Shown: in pieces, positions 52,084 through 64,000 of the stretch | Position numbering within the stretch: position 1 is the stretch's first letter | Layout: every line of letters starts with the position of its first letter | Source: Hofstenia miamia | Lineage: Eukaryota > Xenacoelomorpha > Acoela | DNA: 64,000 bases | Direction of reading: 5' to 3' | NCBI GenBank assembly: GCA_004352715.1 | Contig: SCFE01000005.1 | Coordinates: forward strand, 615,556-679,555 | The notes under the pieces: generated by a model | What the model was told of the DNA's origin: nothing | The model's database searches: none | Seen by the model: only the letters and a program-made list of their open reading frames with translations | Program-made: the position numbers and the translations under genes

Positions 52084-52387
52084 TATATATATATATATNN
52101 NNNNNNNNNNNNNNNNNNNNNNNNNNNNNNNNNNNNNNNNNNNNNNNNNNNNNNNNNNNNNNNNNNNNNNNNNNNNNNNNNNNNNNNNNNNNNNNNNNNN
52201 NNNNNNNNNNNNNNNNNNNNNNNNNNNNNNNNNNNNNNNNNNNNNNNNNNNNNNNNNNNNNNNNNNNNNNNNNNNNNNNNNNNNNNNNNNNNNNNNNNNN
52301 NNNNNNNNNNNNNNNNNNNNNNNNNNNNNNNNNNNNNNNNNNNNNNNNNNNNNNNNNNNNNNNNNNNNNNNNNNNTATATATATATA
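52084..52387. other. Assembly gap flanked by TA repeats
   Basis: 277 Ns at 52099-52375 between TA tracts at 52084-52098 and 52376-52387. Open frames across it are artefacts. Confidence 0.9.
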
Positions 52388-53850
52388 GTTCATAATTTTC
52401 ATAATTCCGTATTCTATGTTTTTTTAAAAAAATATTCTTAAAATGAATGTTGTATCTCCCTATCCTATGCTTTAAAACATAAATTCATTAATGTAGAAAA
52501 GTTTTTCTAGCTTTCAACTGCATGTAAGATGTAGTTCCTGATGAATTGCTGTACTCTGTTAGGGCAAGGCTGCAACCTTACATTGCATCTGATAGCTATT
52601 TTGCAATTGCCATTTTGAAAAGCAATACAAATTTGAGGAAACTGATTTTTAAAGGTAGTATTAATTGCTAATTAGATTAACAAAGATGAATTACTTGACA
52701 CTGGCGCGGCCTTCTTAATTAACGTATTTTGAATGAAAAATGTTGTTGCAATCGCGGATAAAATTTACTTTCAATGACTGACTTTGTTATACAAAATTCA
52801 CAGTCAAGTTTCACCATAAGCTTTTTCCCACAACCGTAGTCAGAACATTTTAAACTTATCCGATTACCAAGGTCAAGATTGACTTAATTGCATTCGAATC
52901 TATTTACAAATAGTCAAAACAGTTCATTTTTGTAAATGTCAACATTGTATTTGAGTAATGAAAATCCAATTATATCAGATTTCTTTAAGAATAGATTTCT
53001 GACCCAATGAATTCAAAAATTGCTTAAAGGACAATCAAACAATTCTCAGAAGAAATACACACTAATGTTGAGATGAATTTAATGATAATTTTTTAAAAAT
53101 TACTTTGGACACCTCAGTCAAGTCTTTCTTAAAGTTTAATTACAAAGTCAAATTGTTTTGGAAGAAAACGTCATTTATCTTTCTACTTGTGTCTTTCCTA
53201 TTGTTTAGAGATGATTGACTGAAAGTAATATTAATTTCTGGATTATTCCACTGCTAGCGCTTTAATCCGTTTCAACTTCTAGAGTTACTCTCCATTTTAG
53301 ATGTATTTTATTTTTTCTAATGCAGCTGTCAATACTGTGGTAATTTATTCAACTAGTACTTCAACACAATTTGAATTTTTTCCTAACTCTGCTCAAATTC
53401 TCTTTAATAACGCAAGGTTTTTGTCACATGCTTGTTTAACTATATTGTAGTTCATTGATTGATTTCTACACACTCCTTTCTGAGATGTGTATTATTTTAG
53501 TTTATAGTAGCATCTAATGAAATCTATTTCTGTATTTTCAGAGATAGTAAATTACTTACCAATTTTTGTGTTAAGGAATTTATTGAAAAACTTCGATTTT
53601 CGAGTTATACGTAGATTTATTCATAACCTTTTAGTCAGTTGCACTTTCTGTAGAGTTTTTATGCTCTGGAAATTTATATATAAACCTACAGCTTTTGGAA
53701 AAGTTTATAATTTATCTGTAAATGTAGACAACGTTGCAATCATCTTAGTCTCTGCTACGATGCTTTTCCTTTTTTATTCTTTTATTTTTAAATGTTCACG
53801 AATGAAATTGGAATGCACAATTTTGCATCGATAAATTGTAATAATAAAAA
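52388..53850. other. Non-coding T-rich DNA
   Basis: No supported gene. The 105-codon plus-strand frame at 53517-53834 is hydrophobic in a T-rich stretch and looks like chance. Confidence 0.5.
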
Positions 53851-54360
53851 GGACAGCAAAGGGAAAAGTTTTTGACAAATTTGGTGAAGAACAACGTGGA
53901 TAAAGTGCCTATGGTAAGTGATAAGTGTCGGCTATCCAAGAATGAAGCAGAGACAATCTACCATTTATCACACAGTGTAAAAAGCTGTAACAGAATGAAA
54001 GCTTGACAAGGTAGGAGGTATAATATATTGAAACTTGTTTAGGCAGCACGGGCAGGAGATAGTGGTACGAACATAAGCCAAGGAGAGTCACGGAGAATGA
54101 GTAAGTTAAGATGCTGTGGGACTTCAACATACAGATTGACGAGCATGGTTCTTGAAACAGGGAGGCCAGGCATAGTAGTGGTAGATTAAGTCGCAAAAAT
54201 AGAAACAATTATAGACATAGGAGACCTAAAGAAGTTGTTGGGGACTAAAAGCAGTAAGAGATACTTGGAGGCGTTAGGTTTAAAATAGAAGAAAAACGGT
54301 ATTACACCAGGTAACAGGCAGGAACGGTTAGAGACCTTGAGGAGAGCTGTCAGGATCCAT
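53851..54360 (+). pseudogene. 3' end of a decayed non-LTR retrotransposon ORF (endonuclease region)
   Basis: The piece is GC-richer than its surroundings. From 53851 it reads GQQREKFLTNLVKNNVDKV, then KCRLSKNEAETIYHLSHS, the Cys...His zinc-knuckle-like motif (KCRLC...ETixHxxxxC) after the reverse transcriptase. It continues through stops as WYEHKPRRVTENE, LWDFNIQ, and GRPGIVVVD...IETIIDIGD. This corresponds to the RPDIVVxD...IIDIAxPxD signature of restriction-like (PD-(D/E)XK) endonuclease domains of non-LTR elements. Near the end come GTKSSKRYLEALGLK and ETLRRAVRI, matching the usual C-terminus. Several stops and frameshifts and loss of the upstream reverse transcriptase indicate a 5'-truncated dead copy. 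The family was assigned from motifs recalled, not by alignment. Confidence 0.7.
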
Positions 54361-54520
54361 AGAATCGGATGAGTTTCCCGAGCTAAGAGTCACATCAGCC
54401 TGAAGCTGCGAGAGGGAAAGTAAGAATTAAAAGAAGAAAATAAGCTCTTAGACTCACGAGTTGGGCCATCAATGTCAAGTAATGAGAAAAAAATAATGTA
54501 ATAATAGTAATAGTGGGCGT
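54361..54520 (+). mobile_element. Probable 3' UTR/tail of the non-LTR relic
   Basis: Follows the ORF remnant and ends in a TAATAATAGTAATAG-like stretch near 54500, which could be a degenerate 3' tail. The exact end is not defined, because no target duplication was seen. Confidence 0.3.
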
Positions 54521-57500
54521 AAAAAGAGTCATTAATTGTACCTCTTTTCAGAATAAAGTAGTTTAGCACTAGAAAAATCAGATGAGAAATTGCTTTAGCA
54601 GCAATAGGTGAAGCTTCATTTTGAATGAATAACAATAAAATATTCAAAGAAATTGATGATTCTTTGTTATGCATTATAATATTTATTGACTTGTGCTGTT
54701 CACAGCCACCGAGCGTTATACTTCGTGATTTTGCTTCATCTACATTAATAATGGATATTTCTTTACCGTTGTCTACTCTGTCAGTATTTGTCAATTATAA
54801 TTGTAATTTTTTATATTCCACCACTTCAATTCCATGTTATCAATCTAACCAAAACACCATTTTAATTTAGAAAAAAATGCGCGTAAAACACCTCTTCTCT
54901 GAGTGATATTCACACATACAAGTGGACAGTTATTTCTTTTGTCCAAGCGGGTGCCGATTCAGTATAAAATTTAATTGAATTATTTTAATTACTGTAAATA
55001 AAAACTTTCATTTGTATCGTTATATAGAGGTTATATTACAACTTTTTTATATAATTAATTGAACTTAACGGCCATAGTGATCTACAGAGGTGTAATCGGC
55101 CGAGCATTGGCAAGGGCATCCTAAGAAGTAAGAATTAAATGGTTCTGCCATATTTTACAGCGTTATATTAACCCTTTCATTCAATTGACTAGTTATGCTC
55201 AAACAGTAAGTCCGATCGAAGTATTTAAAAGTGCAGTTGATACTCAATTATAATAAAAATGTAATATAAATAATATACTATAGTAAAAAAAAATATATAT
55301 ATATGTACATATAACCATAAGTGAAGTCCTCCAAATATTCTATCAATACATGCAATAACTTTCTCAATTGAAACTGAAATGAGTTCTTGTTATGCGCATG
55401 ATGTGAATCGAACAAAATATCAATGAACTTATTTAGTAGACGCATACAATAATTTTTTTGTGATTTTTCAATTTATTTTGTACAATGTTGTAATAAACGT
55501 TTTATTCCATTGACCTCTAACTGAGATTAAGGCATTGCAATTTTTTATCAAATATAGAACTTACATTTTTTAATCAAAAATCTATAAAAACATATGGTTT
55601 AATAGAATATAATAATTGAATATGAAGGCAAAATGATCTTAGATAAGAAATATAAAAAATTAATATTATTTTCAAACTATTTTTATCTTACTAAATAACA
55701 TGACTTCGTTCTTCCAAATCATATACTATTCTCGTAATAATTTTTTTTCGAAGGATTTTCCCGCAAAATTAATTCAATTAGAATTGTAGTATATTTCTAT
55801 ATATTCTTTTAAAATTATTTTTGAATAGCTTATTAATATTAAATTCAATTGATGAATTATTATTCAATTTATATTAAGCAGTTTTATTATTAATGATAAA
55901 AGTTCTTTTACAATTTGTAATATATTGTTCGTACCGAAATGGAACAGTTACATTATAGCCTCATTAAGTTTCCGCAGACTTCTTGTCCCAGTTCTTCCCT
56001 CTCTGCTGTATTCGATCTGACAAAATCTAGTTTAATTTTCATATATTAAATGAAATTGCTTGAGTATATTATATACTTTAATTTTCAAAAAATTAAATTC
56101 TGCATTATTGAGTGTTCATCAAAATTTAACTGAAAATATATATTTATTAATTCTTTAACATCACAATGCGATAGCTATTGAACAGCTGTTTTTTGCTTAA
56201 TACACAATAGCAATCTTATAATTTTCTGTTTGAAATAATAATGAAATTATTGACATTGATATTATATAGATACCTGTTAAAATATTCATTTTTATGATTG
56301 AAGGACAAGTTGATACACATTTCTAATATTCTCCTCCCTTTGACATTATCGTCTTTCTATTACTCCCACTAACGCTAATATTTTCTATATTAGTTACTGG
56401 ACTTTTTAATATTATAAAAAATCTTTGCTCGTCATTTTTCTAAGTGTTCCCTAAGTATTTTTTGCATGTTTTATATGTATATTTTATTTATATATATTTT
56501 ATATACTTTATATATTGAATTTCCTGTTAGAAAAGAACTAAAAATTTCCTGGGCAGCTGTATCCTGTTTTGTTTTCGATTCTTGCCTGTTTGTATCTAAC
56601 TGTTTATTCCTTAGTAACAATGCATGACCATTATTTATACATTGATTGGGAGTTAAGTTAAAATTATTTTTACATTGAAGGATTTGTGCAGTTAATAAAT
56701 CTAATGTTTTGCAAACTAAATTGCTAAAAATTGTGATTTTAATGCATCGTGAATATGCAAATACAATCATTTATGGAAGCTCCTTTTAATTTTAGCTTCA
56801 TATTTATAACTGATTGATTACATAAATGAATTGCTATGGAAACTAATTGAGTATGTGTGGCATTTTTCAGATTTACGTAAAAAGCTCCTTAATTGTTGCA
56901 AACGATACTCAAGTTGATTTTTCCAAATGAATTTCGTCCAAGCAATGCGTCAAAGCCAGCCGACCTGAAAATTTCATTCAAATCCGTTTTCCCAAGGGTT
57001 CAGCATTTTTTAATTCACAATTTTAAGTATTTTTCTATTTAACAGTGGAACGGCCGGTACTCCGTTATAATTTGAAATCTTAATGATTTAACAAATAAGT
57101 TTCTTTGGAGGTTCTAGGGCTTGAAGAGAATACTGAATAAGCAAAGTTGTTTAATTTAGTCCATTTCGGGTCTGACTAAGAGGATTTGCAATGATTTCCA
57201 GTGCTAAATATTGTTGAACTAATAATATTATGGATTACTACTTTTTTACACTATGTTTAATACAGTAGCGTGTTGAGGAAGTATTAAGGCATGCGGTTTC
57301 TAATTCTAGGTTTAAACATACTTTGTTCATTTCTATTATTGTGACATATAATTTATTAGTATTTTGATTAAATTTTTTTAACTAATCTTTAAATGTAGAT
57401 TATTGGAAATTCTATATACATTAAATATTTGACTCAATAATTTGTTCCAATAAATTAAGTTAATTTATTGATTTAAGTGGTGGCACTAATCCCAATCCAG

Positions 57501-59626
57501 AAAGAGATACCAATAGTTTGATACTTACATATTTGTGCTGAATTCTAGGCTGTTGTGCAAGAAATTCAGTTCAAGCACAAGAATTTTTGTCTTACTCGTC
57601 CACACAGGTGAATGAAATTTTCAATTAACTTTCGAACGCAATTCACCGTCATTATATGTTGAGTTTTTTAAGATTTTATTTAAAACATGTTTATTGAAAG
57701 AAAGTCTTATTAAATACATATAATGTGAAATGGAATGCTTTCCAGAACCTCCTTGCCCGATAATATTTTTGCGCACCCACCTTTACTCTGTAGTGGTATC
57801 CGTCACTAGTACACATACTAGTATATCTTCTCAATAAATTAACTTAGCCTTATTTAATATTTACTATTCCAGATGCACTAAAAGGCCTGGTTATAATTAA
57901 TATAACAAACAATAATAAAACACTACAAATTATAAATTATTTGGAGGGAACCAAGAATTGTTGATCAAATTTTAATGAATGCTGTTGTGTAAACGGAATT
58001 TCTACGTTGCACTTTAAATTAAGAACAATGAATGTGTTTTGGTATTAGTTTAAACATTTGGCGGAGGAAGAGGCTGGCCACCTCATCGCACTCCCCTTAA
58101 ATACGCCACTGCTTTCACGTGTCGTTAACCTGACCGCTTCCTTGTTTTATTTTAGTTTGCAATCTACAACTGTTAATTTATTCATGTGTATCACATTAAC
58201 ATCGTATTAGGATGCTTTTATTAATTCGATATACAAAAATAGATCGAGTTTCTATGTCGTCCAATTAATCGTACAGAAATGCTATCGATGGCAGATAATA
58301 AATTTCGTTTTCAATCCTTCGGAGTGACCAAGTGAACTTCCATTAGAGCAAAAGTTATACTCTCTGGAACAAAATTTAAATTAGACCAATTAATAACAAA
58401 TTCACTCCTAGTTTTTTTTTAAATTCCACGAATACTATGGAATTGTTATATTGTCTTTGACATTGATATGACTGTTTCTATTAGTTTGAATAATTAAATT
58501 GTTAATATAATTTAGCAAGATTTTTCATTACGAGTAGTTATTTTAACGTTTATTTTAGTAGATCTTGTAAATCGTTCCACTTTTCCTAGAGAAATCTGAA
58601 TACGCGTTTCACATTACTTATTTAATTCTTAATACCTGATTTTTCGCACTTTAAAACTTCCATTTTAATTACTTTTGTTATTTACAAACATTGTTTAGCA
58701 ACAAGCATTTTATTTTTATTTTAACTCTTACTATAATGCAGTTCAACCCTATTTTGACTGTATTTTTACCAGTGAATGCAATTGATCTTATTCACGTTGT
58801 TTTCCTTAGCACCCAATGCTAGTATTTAAAATATAAGGTTTTCCAAACCGATTTTTGCAAGTTTTTTTTTAAAACCATTGAGTTTTATGGATCACTTGGT
58901 ACAAAACTTGGTGCTGATCTCCCTGAACTCTCGTAATCGACTTCCTTTTGCAAAAATTTGCAAAGCTTGTAACGTTTTGTTTAGGTTTATGAAAGCAAAA
59001 GTGAATGTTGATAAATTATCACAATTTTAGTATATGTGTTTTCAGCATTATTGTAGTACCTTAATCTGTCTAAGACCAAAACGTATGCAAAGGTTTCTTG
59101 TAGTATATCCATTTTTTTCAATCTATCCCACTTAATTTACAATTATGTCTTCGTGTATACACGAGTAGTAAAATGTGCAAAAATGCTGAAAAGTCTTAAT
59201 GGGAGATTTCTTTTTAGATTCCTTAGATTTAATGAAAAATTTGGTTTGTTTAATTTTACTTTGCTACCCTAGCAATTATTGCAAATTTCTTCAAAAATGG
59301 CTAATGACGTATATTGGCCACTACCCAATTGTTTTGAACAAATTTTTTTATTTGTGTGTTCTTATTCACCAAGTACTTAATGCTGAAGATTTTTTGAATT
59401 ATTCTTTACTTTTCAGATTTCACGTCACTCCACTTGTTATGTGCTCTGACATTCTGATTTTATGAAGAAATTCTGTGCTATTTTTTTGTCAATTATTTGA
59501 TCAAACAAATGCAGGTTGTTGGAAAGTAGGCCTAGTAATCGTGACATTTCTCTGTCATCTTTTTGAGCAAAGAATTCTACATGGAATTGCTAGTTAAATA
59601 TTGAAATAACCTTTTGTTTATTCCAG
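54521..59626. other. Non-coding AT-rich DNA with possible MITE ends
   Basis: No gene supported. The minus-strand 134-codon frame at 54390-54794 overlaps the retrotransposon tail and lacks recognisable domains. CAGTAGCGTGTTGAGG at 57263 and the reverse complement of the 58111 end, CAGTGGCGTATTTAAGG, may be opposite ends of an old hAT-like element, but their flanks do not match convincingly. Confidence 0.45.
57263..58111. mobile_element. Possible old hAT-like element
   Basis: The ends CAGTAGCGT and (inverted) CAGTGGCGT resemble each other and common hAT termini, spaced 849 bp. The 8-bp flanks agree at only about half the positions, so the pairing may be accidental. Confidence 0.25.
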
Positions 59627-60406
59627 CATTTCCTTTTAGCACACCTCACCAATTTATGGAAGCGTTTGAAGACATTACGAGAAAAATTGACTTTATTAAT
59701 GGTAATCAAAACCTTTTAACTTGTATAGCGCAATGTTCTCGTCAAGTTGTTTTCCTACATTATTGAATTAACTTCTACGTTAATATTGTATTAATCCCCA
59801 GTTATCGAGTCACAACTTTGGCAGTATAATTCGCTTAAAAATATTTCAAATCACACAATATGTCATTTGCATCGAGGTACTGTCCTCAGCATGCGTGTTG
59901 CTTTGTCAATTTCTTAAGCTCAATAATTTTCTATTATTTTTTTAGAAGATTATAAACAAGTACATGCTACTTTGATTTATTTGCGAAGGTTAGATGAGCT
60001 TTTCGGGAGATAAAAACAAACGATAGTACACAAGTATGTTCTCATATCTTTACAAAGGGATTTGGGAAATTTTAGACTGCAAGGAAAATCAAGGGTTTAC
60101 GGAATATATTCTCTTTGGAGTAATAAACAACTTTATTCGATAAATCGCTTTGAAACATTCTGTTTATAATCCATTTGTCTCTTTTCTGAAACAGCTATTT
60201 GACATGGTTTGACATTCTGAACCCAACGCAATGCGCTGAAAGTTTAATTGGATTTCACAGATTATCAACCTTATCCAATATATTTTTCGAATTTCAATTT
60301 TATATTGATTCCTGAATACATAAATTTACTTAAGCGCGGAAAAGAATTTAAGCAGAAAATCCATCATGCGGCCCGTGTTGAATATGGATTTAAATTCAAG
60401 AAATGA
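59627..60406 (+). CDS. Candidate 3' exons of an unrecognised plus-strand gene
   Basis: Four exons are proposed: 59627-59701, 59946-59988, 60076-60119 and 60261-60406 with a TGA stop, giving a 101-residue C-terminal segment. Acceptors are TTATTCCAG, ATTTTTTTTAG, GAAATTTTAG and GGATTTCACAG; donors are GTAATC, GTTAGA and GTAATA. Phases agree at every junction (1, 2, 1), and introns of 244, 87 and 141 bp resemble those proven in the FN3 and hAT genes. Peptides include FPFSTPHQFMEAFEDITRK, DYKQVHATLIYL, LQGKSRVYGIYSLW and IPEYINLLKRGKEFKQKIHH, of normal protein composition. No domain was recognised. An alternative terminal exon at 60195-60315 (YLTWFDILNPTQCAESLIGF) with a good acceptor also fits exon 2, so the end is ambiguous. 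Chance assembly in T-rich DNA cannot be excluded. Confidence 0.33.
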
Positions 60407-61172
60407 TTTAAAATTTTGATATTATCTAACTTTTTTCGAAGTGATTTGCAAAACATTTCTGTTTATTTTACTTGATGTATTTGCTTTAAAACAAATTGTA
60501 TAGATAAATTTGCGAAATATCCGTTATTTTTATTTAAATAACGGAATATTTACTTTTTAATTAAGGTTGTATATGGTTTTAGACCAAAAAGTAAGTGGGG
60601 CGGTTTGAACAAAAATGCAAATTAGAATTCTCATAAACATATGTATATTTTCTGTAAGAATACTTTTTTTGTGTTTGCTTATTACAACATTGTATATTGC
60701 CACGTGGTATATGAAATATTTCAGATTTTGGTGAAATTACAGTCTTTAATTATTGAAAAATGTTTTAGAACCTAAACGAGGATAAAATTTAATGTAAAAA
60801 GATCAAGTGAGTTTTCGGAATCAATATTGATTTAACAACCACATACTGTGGATTGATCTGTTAATTTAAGAACCACTTTTATTAATATCTCTGCAAAGGC
60901 TAACACTCAGGTGTGGATGAGTTAACGGATATCAATAAATTACTTTTTTCTAAGCTGTCTGCGCACCACGTCGACTCGCAATAGCCCGGGGCTAGCTCTA
61001 ACACCTTTGATTGATAAAATCGTTTTATTTTTCTTTGTTACCAACCTTTCATCTTTCACTCATTCTCAATTTTGCGATAATTTATGTTAGTGACTTTTAA
61101 AATCTTTCTGTTTTCCTGTAATTACTTGAACTAAATTCTCATATTTATTATTTAGAGAATTCTAAAAAGCTT

Positions 61173-61236
<64 letters not shown>

Positions 61237-64000
61237 AATGTATGTATATAATAAGAGCATTTTTATCACTTAGTTATTTATGTATTATTCTAGTTCTTTC
61301 AAATTACTTAAATTGTTATTCAGCCTCTATAATATTTTTATACATTTATGGCACAAAACTTAAGTAATTTCAATGTGACTTGCTATTAATTTAATTAAGT
61401 CGCCTTTCGCTTCCATTAAGGTGCCGTTCAATCATAAGATGCTAGTATTAATTACTTAAAAAAATGTTAAAGGCATTTATCCAGACAAATTTAAAGTACG
61501 AATTCAAATTTTAATTGTAGTTTCACCCCAATTTTATGTTATCTGATAGCATCATGTCTTTTAGGTTTATTGATGGCGGTGTCCTCATCGAAATATGATT
61601 TTATTACATTATAAAATACGTGTGCTATAAAAGTAAATGTATTTATTCAAACTTGTTTTATGGCGAATTATAGCCCACTTAATAGGTTGTGAAAAATTTA
61701 ATTGAAAATTAAATTTTATTGGTACAAACCATATTTAATGCACATTCTACTCACCAAATTTTGGCAATGAACGTCATTTCCTTCCGTGAAATTATAAATT
61801 AAAAAATCGATGGTAAGAAAGTTCAATTGAGTATGCACACTTGTAGATACAAAATGGAGAGGTTTTGTTGAATGATTGGCATTCAAAGTTTCAGTTGCTA
61901 GGCAACAGATGGTATTTTGAGTAATACCTAATCTGAAAATCCATCTTCTTTCATGATAACATTTTGTGTTATTTGCGAATAGTTGTTAAAAAATTTATTG
62001 TGCAATTTATAGTATTTGAGGAAAGTTTTTGTCCCTTTTCATTAGGATAATATGAATATTTCATGTGCGTTCGATTGTCCCTTTCTCCCCGTTCGCTTCG
62101 ACTCCGTGTGCTTGCAAATTGAGTAAACAAACACTTCTTTCATATTGAGATTCACTCAATGTTCTTACTCTATTCATGTGCGAGCCTGCAAGATATTTCC
62201 AATTAATTATTTATGATGTATGCTCATTGATCTTGGGTTATTATGTTTCATAATTCTGTAATAAATTAGTAAGGAGGTGTATTCTCGCCGCAGACTTGGA
62301 CGAGTCTAAATTCTTTCCCTGTCAAATTTGGCGAAGTATTGAGCCGTGCAATGCAATGAAAACTACCTGGTAGAACATTTGAGTTAATTAATTGTTTTTA
62401 TGCTGACAGGGCTTACGATGTTCGCAAAGGAATCTCATAACAATGTCTCTCTTCCACCAAAGAGATGTTTCAATTGTGGGAGACGACCTTGTTTTCTCAT
62501 GTTATAATCTTACTTTGAATAAACTGAAGAGAAAATTGTGTTTGGCTTTTGATTACGAAATATTTTCAACTAAGCATGTTTGCAAAAATAAAGTTTAAAT
62601 CTGTCTAATGAATTATATTCAGCTTAAACTAATGCAATTCTCAATTTCTATTCATAAATTGTCTGCTTTCTTTCTGTCCTTCTTCATAAATTACGGCCTG
62701 TTTATCTGTCCTTATTTGCATTCTACTATTATAATATTGAAATAACGTAATAATCACCTTAACTACAAAATAATCGCTTTAACATGATCACGAATTTTTC
62801 GGTACACCCCTGTTGCAGATTAAGGTAATTTCCATTTTACCACATCTCCACATGAAGACCAACTTGTTTCTAGCTAGAAACACTGAAAAACTTTGTTTTT
62901 AAGGATAGTATTTATTATGATTTAATGTTTTTTGGCCAATGTGACCTATTAGTTTCTTCAAATTTTCTCATTTAATTTGCATTATTTTAATTGGAAATGA
63001 CATTGATGTGGTTTTGCATTAGGAACTTTCTAAGTTATTAACAGCTTTTACCTTGCAAATCTGCATAATTCCGTTGACTAAGTTTAGTAATTTCTAATAA
63101 TATTATTCCAATGCATTCGACAATTATGTACTTAATGGTGTAAATGGGATTGCATCTGCTATTTAAAAGTTATGACCATCCCTTTCTTAAGAAGTTTTTG
63201 TTTAAATCAATTTCCCCTTGTAAACTTGTAGAGGCGGAAATGGGTCTGACACCAATTTTCAAATGCGTAACCCGGTTTAACTTTACATGCTAAATCTCTC
63301 TGTCCATCTTCATAACCAACTTATTCATTAAGTTCGTGTAACATTTTTATAGGCTAAAGGAGGAACTTAGCCTATGTTTATCCTGGTAAAGTTTTCTAGT
63401 TTTCGAGAGAGTAAATGTGTTTCTCCTTGAATTGGAAATTATTTAAATTTTTACTTGACTTTCACGATGATTTTCCATTTCCCGTGAGTGCTCTTGCCTT
63501 CCTGTTTCTGACAGCTTGCAATCGTTGATATCTCGCTACAGAACCTACTTCATTTTTCTTTGTCCTTACATCTCTAATGCAATACGTGCTTTACTTATTT
63601 TTTAGCTTCAATTTACAATTACACCTCACATACAGGATCCAGGTTAATTTATGGAAATTATGGAACAATTCACATTGACGAATCATATTTGGCGGTAGTT
63701 CATTTGAAATTCTTTTCATCATAAGCATTGATCTGCAGTTATATTCTTTGTTTGTGTGGATTGTTTAACGGAAAGGTGTTACATCCCTTGTAAAATAATT
63801 TCTCAATGTAAATTTGCCTTCACTTGAATCAAAATCAGCTATCATATCCTACACTCTCCTTAATTTTAAGAATTTTAAAGAAAAATTCCTATTTGATAGC
63901 CATAATTCAAGTGTGAAGATTGCATTTCAAATCCCATGCAACTATTGATCGTTGGTATATACAATTTTTCGATTGAAAATTGTCTTGGCATTCTATATAC
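60407..64000. other. Non-coding T-rich DNA
   Basis: No gene supported to the window end. It holds the longest TA microsatellite of the window at 61179-61232. Confidence 0.5.
61179..61232. repeat. Long TA microsatellite
   Basis: About 27 uninterrupted TA units, the longest assembled one here. Confidence 0.95.

Noticed and set aside
53909-54208. A 99-codon minus-strand frame
   Set aside because: It is the antisense shadow of the non-LTR retrotransposon relic read on the plus strand.
54390-54794. A 134-codon minus-strand frame
   Set aside because: Overlaps the retrotransposon tail, has Tyr runs from TAATAG repeats and shows no domain.
1-64000. tRNA, rRNA, CRISPR or bacterial operon signals
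   Set aside because: By eye I saw no tRNA T-arm/anticodon pattern, no rRNA similarity and no spaced direct repeats. A tRNA or covariance-model scan was not possible here and would be decisive.

Overview
This is 64 kb of AT-rich (about 70% by eye), gene-poor metazoan nuclear DNA. It has GT-AG introns, secreted fibronectin-type protein coding, decayed Tc1/mariner, hAT and non-LTR elements, and long TA microsatellites that coincide with every large assembly gap. No bacterial, viral or organellar organisation is visible. The organism cannot be named from the window. An AT-rich invertebrate such as a flatworm or cnidarian fits, and a degenerate CCCTAA tract at 42.7 kb argues weakly against an arthropod-type TTAGG telomere repeat.

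Layout: 1-13.6 kb is mostly non-coding and holds two false duplications, each joined by a single N (3.1-3.4 kb and 7.0-7.7 kb), and a possible piggyBac-type end at 10.2 kb. At 13.6-14.4 kb, on the minus strand, is the best host gene: two exons encoding a signal peptide followed by one complete FN3 domain. A 660-bp internally deleted Tc1-like element with roughly 65-70 bp inverted repeats lies at 15.7-16.4 kb. A second, frameshifted Tc1-like DD34E transposase lies at 17.6-18.3 kb on the minus strand. Non-autonomous hAT-like elements lie at 25.5-26.5 kb and 28.2-28.45 kb.

The standout feature is at 36681-38888: a complete 2,208-bp hAT transposon with a perfect 8-bp target duplication, a 12-bp perfect terminal inverted repeat, repeated subterminal GTTTAAAAC motifs and an uninterrupted two-exon BED/hAT transposase of 532 residues. 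It looks recently inserted and potentially autonomous.

From about 45 kb onward the plus strand turns from A-rich to T-rich, which suggests a change of transcription direction. At 53.85-54.36 kb is the decayed 3' end of a non-LTR retrotransposon that probably carried a restriction-like endonuclease. At 59.6-60.4 kb, four small phase-compatible plus-strand exons look like the 3' end of an unrecognised host gene. Possible upstream exons at 47.6-49.3 kb are much less certain.

The window's dynamics are dominated by cut-and-paste DNA transposons of several ages (old Tc1, middle-aged hAT MITEs, young hAT) plus TA-microsatellite expansion. I did not find an obviously new multi-gene system. The most useful items are the intact hAT element, the small secreted FN3 gene and the candidate exons at 59.6 kb.
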